This document shows, piece by piece, positions 1 through 8,245 of a stretch of DNA of 64,000 bases; the stretch's first letter is position 1; the number at the start of each line of letters is the position of its first letter. The stretch lies in the NCBI GenBank assembly GCA_016721765.1, contig JADKHO010000001.1, positions 1,290,001 through 1,354,000 of the forward strand, read 5' to 3'. The translations under genes and the position numbers were made by a program. Source of the stretch: Bacteroidota bacterium. Lineage in GTDB: Bacteria > Bacteroidota > Bacteroidia > UBA4408. The notes below the pieces were generated by a model. It was given only the letters and a program-made list of their open reading frames with translations, was not told the DNA's origin and searched no databases.

Positions 1-402
1 ATCCTGAATTTGCTTTAGTTTGCGCACATTTTCATCCACCTTGTCTTGCCCAATAAAATTGAGTCCCATGTAATTGTTTGTATAGCTGGTGAGATACAAA
101 TAGTTGTATTTTCCAACCACCACACCGGGCGCATCGCTTTGGTGAAAAAGTCGAAATTTCAAGTTATTCAGGAGGCGAATCAGATAGGCTCTTGCACCAA
201 AATTATGGTCAATATATTTATTGAATTGTTCTTGGTATTCTCCTGATTTTAAAGCAGCAAGAGTTAATTTAGGTTTTTCAAAATTTTCAAATGTTCCTTT
301 TAAAGGCGCAACTGTAAAGATGTTTTTTTTCTTCTGGAGGTAGGGAAAAACAAGACATCCAAGGATTGAAAAATAGAGCAGGTATTTTATCGCTTTTTCC
401 AT
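1..402 (-). CDS. AlgJ/AlgX-like O-acetyltransferase accessory protein (partial, 3' end outside window)
   Basis: Reading from an ATG at 402 toward the window edge gives 134 codons with no stop. The N-terminus is basic with one hydrophobic stretch (about residues 6-22), fitting a signal anchor. Further on, a segment reading VVVGKYNYLYLT resembles the start of the SGNH-like fold of AlgJ/AlgX, the periplasmic partners of MBOAT acyltransferases in polysaccharide O-acetylation. It begins 4 bases after the stop of the upstream MBOAT gene, so co-translation is likely, and this pairing is the main support for the call. The catalytic Ser/Asp/His region lies outside the window and cannot be checked. Confidence 0.7.
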   Translation of the reverse strand, partial: MEKAIKYLLYFSILGCLVFPYLQKKKNIFTVAPLKGTFENFEKPKLTLAALKSGEYQEQFNKYIDHNFGARAYLIRLLNNLKFRLFHQSDAPGVVVGKYNYLYLTSYTNNYMGLNFIGQDKVDENVRKLKQIQD

Positions 403-406
403 TTCC

Positions 407-1834
407 TTAAAATCTGAAATAAATAAAGGGATTAAAATTACTCGAAGTAATGGCTGCCACAGATAGCATAAATACAATAACGGCAGCAGCAGTCATGACT
501 ATGTTTCCTTTAATTCCATAATAGGAATAGTAGATGGCTTGCTGGATTTTTTCACCCCATTTAAAACTGGTAAGGAATGAAAACAAAATGGCCAAAGCAC
601 CAAAAAATAAAAATTGATTATCGAGTAAAGCACCATCAACAAAGAAGTTAAAATCAACTAATTTTTTTATCATCGCCACCGCAAAACTAAAGGAGTTTGC
701 TCTAAAAAATATCCAACCAATAACAACTACAATAAAGCAAATTAGAGTAGCAGGAATTTTACCGATTTTAGCATAAAACTTTAACAAAAAGGCACGCTCC
801 AACACCAGCCATATTCCATGATAAATGCCCCAAATTATAAAGGTCCAAGCAGCACCATGCCAAAAACCGGAGGCTAAAAACACAAACCATAAATTAAAGT
901 ACAAACGACTTTTGGAATCTACCTTGCTTCCACCTAGTGGTATGTAAAGGTAGTTGCGCATCCAGTTACCAAGTGTCATGTGCCACCTGCGCCAAAATTC
1001 TGTAATGCTTTGTGAGGTATACGGATTGTTAAAATTTTCGGGGAATTTAAAGCCCATAATTTTGCCCAAGCCTATTGCCATATCGGAATATCCCGAGAAA
1101 TCGAAATATATTTGAAAGGTATAGGCAAGTGCTCCTAACCATGCAGTTCCGGCAGTAAGCGTGGTGACATCGGCATTAAAAATAGCATCGGCTTTTGCAG
1201 CCATAACATTGGCAATAAAAACTTTTTTACCCAGTCCGATACAAAAGCGATAAAAACCGGTGAGCATGTTATCGATATTGTAATTGGCGGAACGATCGCT
1301 TATTTGATCTGAAATTTCATGGTAACGCACAATAGGTCCGGCAATCAGTTTTGGAAATAAAATAATGTACATTTGGTAATTCCAAAAATTATTGAGCGGC
1401 TTGTGCACTCTTCGGTAAACATCAATGGCATAGGTTAAACTTTCGAAGGTGTAAAAGGAAATTCCAATAGGTAATAAAACATTCGTCCACCGCACTTCAT
1501 GAATCCCAACCGAGTGTAGTATTAGGTTAAAATTGGCTACAAAAAAGTTACAATATTTGAAATAAAACAACATGCCCAAGTTCAGGCAAAGCGACAATAC
1601 CAAAAACAGACGTCTGCGTTTTTCTGTTTGAGCATTGTGCATGATTTTTACCAGAAAAAAATCGGCGGTTGTGGTACCTAAAATGGCAAAAATAAAGAGG
1701 GGAGCTCCCCATGCATAAAAGCCAATACTCCCCAAGAGAATGACAAGATTTTTCAGTTTTGCTGGAGTAATAAAATACACCAGTAAAAATGCCGGCAAAA
1801 AATAAAGAAGGAAGATAACACTGCTAAATACCAT
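407..1834 (-). CDS. MBOAT family O-acyltransferase (AlgI-like)
   Basis: This 475-residue multi-pass membrane protein has the hallmarks of AlgI/DltB-type membrane-bound O-acyltransferases. These are ITEFWRRWHMTLGNWM followed by YIPLGG in the middle, and FWHGAAW with the presumed catalytic histidine at residue 326. Such enzymes pass acyl groups, usually acetyl, across the inner membrane to an extracytoplasmic glycan. Length is normal for the family. The ATG at 1834 follows the displaced end of the GH16 gene by 4 bases, and the AlgJ/AlgX-like gene starts 4 bases after its stop, so the three form a tight operon. The substrate is inferred to be the surface glycan made by the neighbouring glycosyltransferases. 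Confidence 0.9.
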   Translation of the reverse strand: MVFSSVIFLLYFLPAFLLVYFITPAKLKNLVILLGSIGFYAWGAPLFIFAILGTTTADFFLVKIMHNAQTEKRRRLFLVLSLCLNLGMLFYFKYCNFFVANFNLILHSVGIHEVRWTNVLLPIGISFYTFESLTYAIDVYRRVHKPLNNFWNYQMYIILFPKLIAGPIVRYHEISDQISDRSANYNIDNMLTGFYRFCIGLGKKVFIANVMAAKADAIFNADVTTLTAGTAWLGALAYTFQIYFDFSGYSDMAIGLGKIMGFKFPENFNNPYTSQSITEFWRRWHMTLGNWMRNYLYIPLGGSKVDSKSRLYFNLWFVFLASGFWHGAAWTFIIWGIYHGIWLVLERAFLLKFYAKIGKIPATLICFIVVVIGWIFFRANSFSFAVAMIKKLVDFNFFVDGALLDNQFLFFGALAILFSFLTSFKWGEKIQQAIYYSYYGIKGNIVMTAAAVIVFMLSVAAITSSNFNPFIYFRF

Positions 1835-1838
1835 ACGT

Positions 1839-1924
1839 TTATTCTACTTCTACAGATAATATTTCACCTACAATATCTTTGCTCGGATAGGGAACAAAGT
1901 TTTGTTTAAAAGGCGCTAGGGCCA
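1839..1924 (-). pseudogene. Displaced last beta-strand of the GH16 domain (out of frame)
   Basis: In another frame that overlaps the GH16 stop codon, an open stretch reads ALAPFKQNFVPYPSKDIV and then GEILSVEVE before its own TAA at 1841-1839. The form PYPSKDIVGEILSVEVE is what normally closes a GH16 jelly-roll, just before the final xVRVY strand. One extra G in the run at about 1921-1924 would join the two frames as EWWALAPF. It would also put the corrected stop 4 bases before the MBOAT ATG, the same spacing as between the next two genes. Confidence 0.55.
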
Positions 1925-3883
1925 CCATTCTTGATTGTGCCACTCCTGTGTAAAAATCATTACCATTTGATTGTTAGGAATGCTGCTGAACTCATCTGTC
2001 ATCACACAAATCGTTTTCAATTTATTTTTTTCGGAACCGATTTTCCATATGATGCGTTCCGGGAGCCATTCAATTTCGAAGTAATAATAATCGTTCGCAT
2101 AAATTTCATCGTGGTCAACGGGTATTTTTGCAGTAAGTGCTTTGTAAAAATGATCCCAACGATGAAACAAATAAGTATTGCTATCTACCGTAAAATTTTT
2201 GGCTCCTATGTCAAATTTCTTTGGCATGTGGCAGGCCATATCCCAATTGGTGCAACATACCATGATGTTTCGGTTAGCGGTACCATCTTCCGTTTTATAG
2301 GTGGTGTTGCTATTGTTATATGATGTTTTGGGCCAATAAGGTGTTTCTTTCAAGAGTTCAAAATCGATTTCAGAATAACAAATTGATTTTTTGCTTTTGC
2401 TTAAGGAGGCTTCCACATCAGGTAAACTCTTCTCCAAATAGCCAATATCTGCATCACAAATTCGTCTCTTATTCCACTCTCCATCACCTTGAAACAACAG
2501 CCAAAATGCATTTGTCAAACCATTCCACACATTATCTTTGCTGAGTTGTTTTGGAAATTTTAGTTTGGCTATAAATTTTCCATAAGTAAAACCAATTCGG
2601 GTATTTACACCAACATGTTCTTTTCTAAATTCACCAGGAGGGGTAGCGGGATTTATTAGAGTTAGTTTATTGTTCAGCTTATCGGGGATAACCGTTTTGC
2701 ACGGATAATCGCTCGTACATACAAAATTCTTGACCAAATTGGAGCCGTTTTCATATTCTTTCATCCATTTAAAATAATCACTTCGCGAAACATTGTCGCC
2801 TACCACATCAGCGGTAATCGGAATATTTCTTAGCAAAAAATCTTTATTTACATAATGGAAATACTGTGCAAATTGAGCTTGTTTATAGAGGCTATCTGCA
2901 TCACCACAGGTACTGCAATAATTTTCCTTGGAGTAGTTGGATTTTCCCATTTTAAAAACGTCTTCATAAACGCCACTTGCTAAATTAAATTTTGTTTTCA
3001 CTTGAATAATCGGCGCATAAAATAGTTTTGTTTCGGTAAGTGCTGCAAGGTTCTTAGGGGTATAAAATGAAAAGGGATTTACAAATTTTCCTGAATCGTT
3101 CTTTGATGCAATATTTTGAACCGGATAGGGGATTTTTACTAAATCTTTGCCGCTTGTAATAACCAGCATAATTTTATAATTGCCCATCCGTGGATTTTTT
3201 TTCCAACGGTTATTGTACGTTTTTTCTCTTTGCATCTCATCATTAATGAGCCAAAGAGCATTTTGATATAATTCTTCTTCCAAGGGAATTTTAGCAATTT
3301 TTGCTTTTTCTTTTACTTGTTCCATCCATTCAGGAATGTGACGGATGTCGTTCTTTTTTTTCTCGATAAATGGAGTATTTAAAATAAATTTATTGGGGTC
3401 ACTGCCAAAACAGGAACTTTCGTTTCGTGGATTTCCATTAATTTTAAAACTATCTACTACCAACTCTTCATCGCCCGGAAGGAGCTCTGTAGTGGGCATA
3501 AAATTTAGTTCCGCATCTTGCCAACTCCCATAAAAATTTTCATCCGAGTAGGTATGATTATCCGGAAACTTATAGCTTTCGTTTTGGTAATATATTTTGT
3601 AGTAAAAACGTTGCGGGAAGGAGGAAGTGTTTTTTAAGCGAAAACTAAAATTAAAAAAGCCATTATCGGTTTGACGAATAGTTGGAATCTCAATTCCATT
3701 TAATACTGCATCCGTTAAATCACACGTTATCGAAAGCGTATCTTGGTTGGTATAGACTTTATAATTGCTCAAAAAATTTACCTCGCTCAGTTCAAATGAG
3801 TCAGAAGAAATGCACGAAGAAAATAAAACAGGAAGCAGAAAATAAATGAGCTTATTTTTAAGGGCTGCGATATGATTACTCAT
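1916..3883 (-). CDS. Lipoprotein with C-terminal GH16 (laminarinase-like) domain, probably frameshifted near its end
   Basis: The 655-residue product starts with a lipoprotein signal (hydrophobic stretch ending LFSSC). About 400 residues that I do not recognise follow. The last third looks like a family 16 glycoside hydrolase: NAFWLLFQGDGEW, then the signature E505-I-D507-F-E509 (ExDxE: nucleophile, assisting Asp, acid/base), then FEIEWLPERIIWKI. GH16 enzymes cut or transglycosylate beta-1,3/1,4 glucans and galactans. The frame stops after EWWP, while another frame continues with a GH16-like final strand (see 1839-1924), so a one-base deletion or sequencing error is likely. It heads the operon with the MBOAT and AlgJ/AlgX-like genes and is probably anchored in the outer membrane. 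A role in trimming or remodelling the local glycan is inferred. Confidence 0.75.
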   Translation of the reverse strand: MSNHIAALKNKLIYFLLPVLFSSCISSDSFELSEVNFLSNYKVYTNQDTLSITCDLTDAVLNGIEIPTIRQTDNGFFNFSFRLKNTSSFPQRFYYKIYYQNESYKFPDNHTYSDENFYGSWQDAELNFMPTTELLPGDEELVVDSFKINGNPRNESSCFGSDPNKFILNTPFIEKKKNDIRHIPEWMEQVKEKAKIAKIPLEEELYQNALWLINDEMQREKTYNNRWKKNPRMGNYKIMLVITSGKDLVKIPYPVQNIASKNDSGKFVNPFSFYTPKNLAALTETKLFYAPIIQVKTKFNLASGVYEDVFKMGKSNYSKENYCSTCGDADSLYKQAQFAQYFHYVNKDFLLRNIPITADVVGDNVSRSDYFKWMKEYENGSNLVKNFVCTSDYPCKTVIPDKLNNKLTLINPATPPGEFRKEHVGVNTRIGFTYGKFIAKLKFPKQLSKDNVWNGLTNAFWLLFQGDGEWNKRRICDADIGYLEKSLPDVEASLSKSKKSICYSEIDFELLKETPYWPKTSYNNSNTTYKTEDGTANRNIMVCCTNWDMACHMPKKFDIGAKNFTVDSNTYLFHRWDHFYKALTAKIPVDHDEIYANDYYYFEIEWLPERIIWKIGSEKNKLKTICVMTDEFSSIPNNQMVMIFTQEWHNQEWWP

Positions 3884-3917
3884 TCATTCTGTCTTTTTGG
3901 GCCATCGTTAATTTTTG

Positions 3918-3946
3918 CAAATCTAAAAATTTATCGCACAGGCAAA
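3918..3946 (-). promoter_or_regulatory. Bacteroidota-type promoter for the GH16-MBOAT-AlgJ operon
   Basis: On the minus strand TTTG (3946-3943) is followed after 17 bases by TAGATTTG (3925-3918). This fits the Bacteroidota -33 TTTG and -7 TAnnTTTG consensus. The ATG lies about 35 bases downstream. Confidence 0.5.
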
Positions 3947-4246
3947 AGGAATACTTTAGAACAAGGCAAGGTTTTATTTTGACTTGAAGCCGAAGCAGAG
4001 ATAAAAGTTGGATAGCTTTTGTCAATAATTTATTTCCAGATGCATCTTGCCCTCTGAATTAGATGTTATGCCTCAAAAACTGTATGTTTTTGTAGGGAAT
4101 TATAAGTATTCACTTTTTTTCTAGTACTCTTTTATCTCCTGCCATCCAAGATTTTTGGAATGCTAAATCATTTAGGTTTCCGAGTCCATTGCGAGTGATG
4201 GATGTAGTAATAGCAACCAGTAAGTTAGCTACGTCCTCCTTTTTTC

Positions 4247-4254
4247 TATTTTTG
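4247..4254 (+). promoter_or_regulatory. -7 element TATTTTTG upstream of the tandem lipoprotein genes
   Basis: TATTTTTG matches the Bacteroidota -7 consensus and ends 19 bases before the ATG at 4273. I see no TTTG at the expected -33 position, so the assignment is weak. Confidence 0.3.
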
Positions 4255-4272
4255 CACGAAAATTACTTGTAA

Positions 4273-4845
4273 ATGAATTCACACCAAACAAATTTTAAGC
4301 TTCGAATTAAGTTCTTCTGCCTAGTTATGACAATGCCTATTTTATTAGTCACTGTTTTGTTGTCATCCTGCACCAGAAAGCAAAAGCCTGATCGTTATCA
4401 TTATTATCAGAGCTTTGAAGAGCTCAATGGTTGGTTTCCAACGCCTCCAACGCTAAATACAACAATCATCCCACACTCCGGAATTTATTCCATTTATACC
4501 GACGAAAATTACCCATACAGTAACACACTAAAGATAAAGTTTAAAGATATTGATACTAAAATGCCAAAAAAAATGAAGGCCGCTGTGTGGTGTTATACTT
4601 CAACAGATTTGGCGGGCGCAAAATTATGCCTCCAAATTAAAAATGACTCCAATGAATATAAGTTATGGGCAGCTATTGAATCGAAAGATGTGGTTACCAC
4701 GGCTCAAAAATGGACAAAGCTGGAAATCACTGCTGAAATCACAAAGGCACTTTATTCTCCTGAAAACGAAATTGCACTTTATGTTTGGAATCCAGGGAAG
4801 GATAAAGTCTTCTTGGATGATTTTTCATTAGAAATTTTTCAATAA
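4273..4845 (+). CDS. Lipoprotein, first of two tandem paralogues, jelly-roll/carbohydrate-binding-like
   Basis: The 190-residue protein has a basic N-terminus, a long hydrophobic stretch and a lipobox ending LLSSC near residue 33. The mature part is a single domain with aromatic and beta-rich segments (YYQSFEELNGWF, SGIYSIYTD, KWTKLEIT, VFLDDFSLEIF). That pattern recalls CBM4/9-like jelly-rolls, where a final DDFSLE strand is common. I do not recognise a named family. The next gene has the same landmarks in the same order, so the two arose by duplication. Position before three glycosyltransferases suggests an envelope role in binding or organising glycan, which is inference. Confidence 0.75.
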   Translation: MNSHQTNFKLRIKFFCLVMTMPILLVTVLLSSCTRKQKPDRYHYYQSFEELNGWFPTPPTLNTTIIPHSGIYSIYTDENYPYSNTLKIKFKDIDTKMPKKMKAAVWCYTSTDLAGAKLCLQIKNDSNEYKLWAAIESKDVVTTAQKWTKLEITAEITKALYSPENEIALYVWNPGKDKVFLDDFSLEIFQ

Positions 4846-4866
4846 TTATCAAAAAGCTTTGTAGAG

Positions 4867-5418
4867 ATGAACCGGATGTTTACTTACCTGTTTAAAAAAA
4901 GGAAATACACAAGTATAATACTACTTTGCACTGTCATTATCGCTTGTAATAGATTTGGCGATTCCGATAATCTACATTATTACCAAAACTTTGAAGCCGT
5001 GAAGGGTTGGTTTGGGATGGGGTCTTTGGACAATAGTATAAAAGCACACTCAGGCAATTATTCGATCCGAACAGATGCAGAATTTCAGTACAGTTTTGGA
5101 TTTGAAAGCACGGTGTCGGAAATTAGTAAAAAGCCATTAAAAAAAATTCGGGCAACTGTATGGATGTATAGCAAACTAAAAGATTGTAACGGTGAGTTTT
5201 GTGTTCAAATTTTGAATACTGCCGGCGAAAACAAATTATGGAAATCAAAATTATTTCAAGAAGTTATAAAGTCTGAAGGTAAATGGACAAAAGTGATTAT
5301 AGAAACAGACATACCTAGAGATGCATTGACGCCAGAAAATAAGGTTAAAGTTTTTCTTTGGAACAAAGGATCTGTTCCGGTTTACGCCGATGATTTTGAA
5401 TTGGTATTCACAGAATAA
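4867..5418 (+). CDS. Lipoprotein, second tandem paralogue
   Basis: This 183-residue protein has a lipobox ending IIAC near residue 27. Its mature domain is colinear with the preceding gene: YYQNFEAVKGWF, HSGNYSIRTD, GKWTKVIIETD, TPENKVKVFLWN and a final YADDFELVF. The gap between the two genes is 21 bases, so they are probably co-transcribed. The two copies have diverged well beyond a recent duplication, so each probably has a retained function. A carbohydrate-binding jelly-roll is the best structural guess; no catalytic residues are evident. Confidence 0.75.
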   Translation: MNRMFTYLFKKRKYTSIILLCTVIIACNRFGDSDNLHYYQNFEAVKGWFGMGSLDNSIKAHSGNYSIRTDAEFQYSFGFESTVSEISKKPLKKIRATVWMYSKLKDCNGEFCVQILNTAGENKLWKSKLFQEVIKSEGKWTKVIIETDIPRDALTPENKVKVFLWNKGSVPVYADDFELVFTE

Positions 5419-5435
5419 TAGATTTCATTTAAACG

Positions 5436-7502
5436 GTGTCATCAACCCTTTCGCAGTATTTTTCACTTTTTAGTAAGCCAATTACACTGCTCTTTGCGAG
5501 CCTTGTCTCCTATTGGATTTACGACAATCAAGACCTAATCAGCGATGACAATATTCATGCATTTTTAATGGCCATTGCCGCCATTGTTGCCATTTTTACT
5601 TTGAGTGGATCTTGGGACTATCTGACTGATGGTAAGGTAATGCTCAAAATGAAAAACTGGGGCTTAACCAACTATCAATTCACTTATTTCGCATTATCCA
5701 TTTATTTCGCCTATCATGTTTTTTTGAATTACTCTCCCTACATGTTTGACGATTCCGCATTTACCTTACGTTACCTCGATAATTTTTGGGACGGCTATTT
5801 TTATCATTACAACAAAAGTGACCCACCTGTTTTTGGTATTTCCTGTTTTTCGTTTGGGATTTTTACCGGTCTTTGGTGCTATCTTCATTTACTTAGTCCT
5901 GAGCAAAGCATTCACCTGGCTGGCTTTATTGGCTTAATACTGGTTAGTTTTTTGAGTTTTAAAATACTCCGCGAAACTATTTCGGATAATCGCTTGATTT
6001 TAATATCCTGGATAGTGGTTATTTTCAGCAGCAAAATGTTATTGAATGTTGCCAAATCCGGGATGGAATCCTCCTTTCACGTTTCCATTGTGCTTGCTGC
6101 ATTATTGTTTTTTTTACAAAATAAACCCAAATGGATGTGGTTGTTTTTGGCCTTTTCGGTTATTTCTAAATTAGATGCGGTGCCACTTGTAATGGTAGCA
6201 GGAATTACATTTCTGGCGATTAACCGTAAACAATTTACCCCACTAACTTTAAATAACATTTTTGTTAAGGATCTTCTGTTTTTTGCAGTACTTCCGATGA
6301 TTCTTTGGATAATAATTGCCACACTTATATTTGGTAGCCCATTGCCCCAGTCGGCTTATTCCAAAATTTTTCTTCATTATCATCCGAGCGATTACTGGTT
6401 CCCATTCTTTAAATACTACGCTACCGGAGGAAGAATCGAATTGATTTTTTTACTTTTTGCTATTTTGCTTATTGCACATTTATGTTTTGTGCTGTTTAGC
6501 AAAATGAGTCATTCAATTAAGAACCTGGTTTTTGGCTTTTCTTATTTTGCTGTTATGTTGCTCTTTTATTTCTATAATCCGGGGGAACAAATGGCCTGGT
6601 ATTATGTGTTACCCGATTTGTTGATGTTCCTGCAAATTGCGATAAGTGCAGCATTTTTTATCCAACTTATCGCGATTCCTTGGTTGCGGATTGTTTTGGC
6701 GAGCAGCGCAATTTTCTTTTATATCGGATACATTGGTGTGGATGTTATTGGTGGAAAATATTGGATGGAAAACTACTTGGGTGTGGTGGAACGCGAACGT
6801 TTAGAAGTTGGCAAATATGTGGGAAACATGGTGGGAGCAAAGGATTCCATAATGTCGAATCATGGATTGCCGGTGCGGCATGTGAAAGGATACGTAATTG
6901 ATATGTCCGGATTGAATTCAAAATTTGCAGCTGATTTTAAAATTGATCCCGAGCTACTCTTTAAAAAGTATCATCCGCAATGGGCCATCAGCCACAATTC
7001 TGTTCCCTATGCTGCGCTGCTTTCCGCAAATGGGTATGAGCCGGTTCGATTATTTTATGACATTACAGCCTATACTTTTCCGCAATGGTGCCTTTATAAA
7101 AAGCGATTGAAAACTACTGAAATGCGTATTTTTAAGCCTATCGATTCCACGATGGTTGCAAGTACCAAGCCATCCTACAACGGAGGAATTGTGCTCTATC
7201 AAGACGATACCCTAGAAATAAATCTTGACTCCTTATCCTACATTAAGAAAATTTATTTTGGAATTCAACGCAACAGCTTACCCTATCGCTTAGAAATAAA
7301 AAGGCAGTTGGGAAATACACTGGTTTCTACCGATACGATAGCCATTGAGCCAATAGGAGAATATCCTTTGGACTCAAAGTACACCAAATCCATCGAGCTC
7401 AATTATGATTCAAGCGCTGCCTATAATTCAATTGTGTTGAATGCGCTAACCAAAGGGTTTTTGTTTACCATTGTTGAACCGTATATTTATAAGAAAAAAT
7501 AA
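5436..7502 (+). CDS. GT-C-like polytopic membrane glycosyltransferase
   Basis: The 688-residue product has many hydrophobic segments across roughly its first 460 residues and a soluble C-terminal part of about 220 residues. Early in the protein, YMFDDSAFTLRYLDNFWDG resembles the first extracytoplasmic loop of GT-C enzymes (DD followed by LRY and an N..G pattern), which use polyprenyl-phosphate sugars. The only start that keeps the first membrane segment is GTG at 5436, because an in-frame TAA lies just upstream at 5430-5432. The next gene encodes a polyprenyl-phosphate-sugar-synthase-like GT2, which fits supply of the lipid-linked donor. The transferred sugar and acceptor cannot be read from the sequence. 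Confidence 0.75.
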   Translation: MSSTLSQYFSLFSKPITLLFASLVSYWIYDNQDLISDDNIHAFLMAIAAIVAIFTLSGSWDYLTDGKVMLKMKNWGLTNYQFTYFALSIYFAYHVFLNYSPYMFDDSAFTLRYLDNFWDGYFYHYNKSDPPVFGISCFSFGIFTGLWCYLHLLSPEQSIHLAGFIGLILVSFLSFKILRETISDNRLILISWIVVIFSSKMLLNVAKSGMESSFHVSIVLAALLFFLQNKPKWMWLFLAFSVISKLDAVPLVMVAGITFLAINRKQFTPLTLNNIFVKDLLFFAVLPMILWIIIATLIFGSPLPQSAYSKIFLHYHPSDYWFPFFKYYATGGRIELIFLLFAILLIAHLCFVLFSKMSHSIKNLVFGFSYFAVMLLFYFYNPGEQMAWYYVLPDLLMFLQIAISAAFFIQLIAIPWLRIVLASSAIFFYIGYIGVDVIGGKYWMENYLGVVERERLEVGKYVGNMVGAKDSIMSNHGLPVRHVKGYVIDMSGLNSKFAADFKIDPELLFKKYHPQWAISHNSVPYAALLSANGYEPVRLFYDITAYTFPQWCLYKKRLKTTEMRIFKPIDSTMVASTKPSYNGGIVLYQDDTLEINLDSLSYIKKIYFGIQRNSLPYRLEIKRQLGNTLVSTDTIAIEPIGEYPLDSKYTKSIELNYDSSAAYNSIVLNALTKGFLFTIVEPYIYKKK

Positions 7503-7507
7503 ACTAA

Positions 7508-8242
7508 ATGTATTTCAATAATGATTGGGCATTGGTAATTCCTATGGCCAACGAAGAAAGGGATTTTGATGTTTTTATCACCGAACTTAAAAAGGTTTTC
7601 GACCGCTTACAATCCGGCAAAGCTTATTTAGTGGTTGATAATGCTTCAAAAGACCGCACCTTACAATTGTGTCAGAATCTTTCGCGTGAGGATAATCGCT
7701 TCGAAACAGTATGGGCTCCCGAAAATAAAAATGTGGTGGATGCATACATACGCGGCTATCGTGAAGCCTATAAAAACAAACACGAATTCATTATTGAAAT
7801 GGATGCTGGAATGAGCCACGACCCAAATTCTATTCCTATGTTTTTGAGGGTGTTGAACGAAGGCAACGAGTGTGCATTCGGAAGCCGCTTCATGAACGGG
7901 GGTTCCATGGGAGATTCACCTTTTACCCGCAGAACCCTCTCTAAAATGGGAACTGTTTTGTCTAACATTTTGTTGGGCACAAAACTATATGACATGACTT
8001 CCGGCTTTCAAGGATTTCATGCAAAGGTAGTTGGTGAATTATTGAATTATCAATTATTGTCCAAAGCACATTTTTATCAAACAGAAGTGCGCTACCTCAT
8101 GCGTAAAAAGCGCTTTGCCGAAGTGCCCATACATTATCAAGCCCCTTCTCCAAGTGTATCACAAAAAGCTATTTCAAATTCAATTTCTGTTTTGAAATAT
8201 TATTTCTTTCAACGCCTTTTTTCCAAACCAATTGCGCTCTAA
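7508..8242 (+). CDS. GT2 glycosyltransferase, dolichol/polyprenyl-phosphate mannose synthase-like
   Basis: This 244-residue protein is a GT-A fold family 2 enzyme. The N-terminus reads ALVIPMANEE, then YLVVDNASKDRT. The acidic metal-binding segment is FIIEMDAGMSHDP, followed by FGSRFMNGGSMGDSP and the acceptor-side SGFQGFHAK. This order is typical of DPM1-like enzymes, which load mannose or glucose onto a polyprenyl phosphate at the cytoplasmic face. There is no C-terminal membrane domain, which also fits DPM1-like forms. It starts 5 bases after the GT-C gene and probably makes its donor. Confidence 0.85.
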   Translation: MYFNNDWALVIPMANEERDFDVFITELKKVFDRLQSGKAYLVVDNASKDRTLQLCQNLSREDNRFETVWAPENKNVVDAYIRGYREAYKNKHEFIIEMDAGMSHDPNSIPMFLRVLNEGNECAFGSRFMNGGSMGDSPFTRRTLSKMGTVLSNILLGTKLYDMTSGFQGFHAKVVGELLNYQLLSKAHFYQTEVRYLMRKKRFAEVPIHYQAPSPSVSQKAISNSISVLKYYFFQRLFSKPIAL

Positions 8243-8245
8243 CGA

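Larger units (their letters stand above)
3884..4272. other. 389-base divergent intergenic region between the two arms of the glycan locus
   Basis: I see no credible coding frame, RNA gene or strong hairpin here. The left end carries a full promoter match on the minus strand, and the right end carries a -7 element on the plus strand. The middle (about 3950-4230) is unexplained. Being shared by both arms, it is where joint control of the locus would be expected. Confidence 0.5.

Noticed and set aside
1931..2323. 130-residue plus-strand frame inside the GH16 gene
   Set aside because: It lies fully within a well-supported gene on the other strand and shows no domain or signal.
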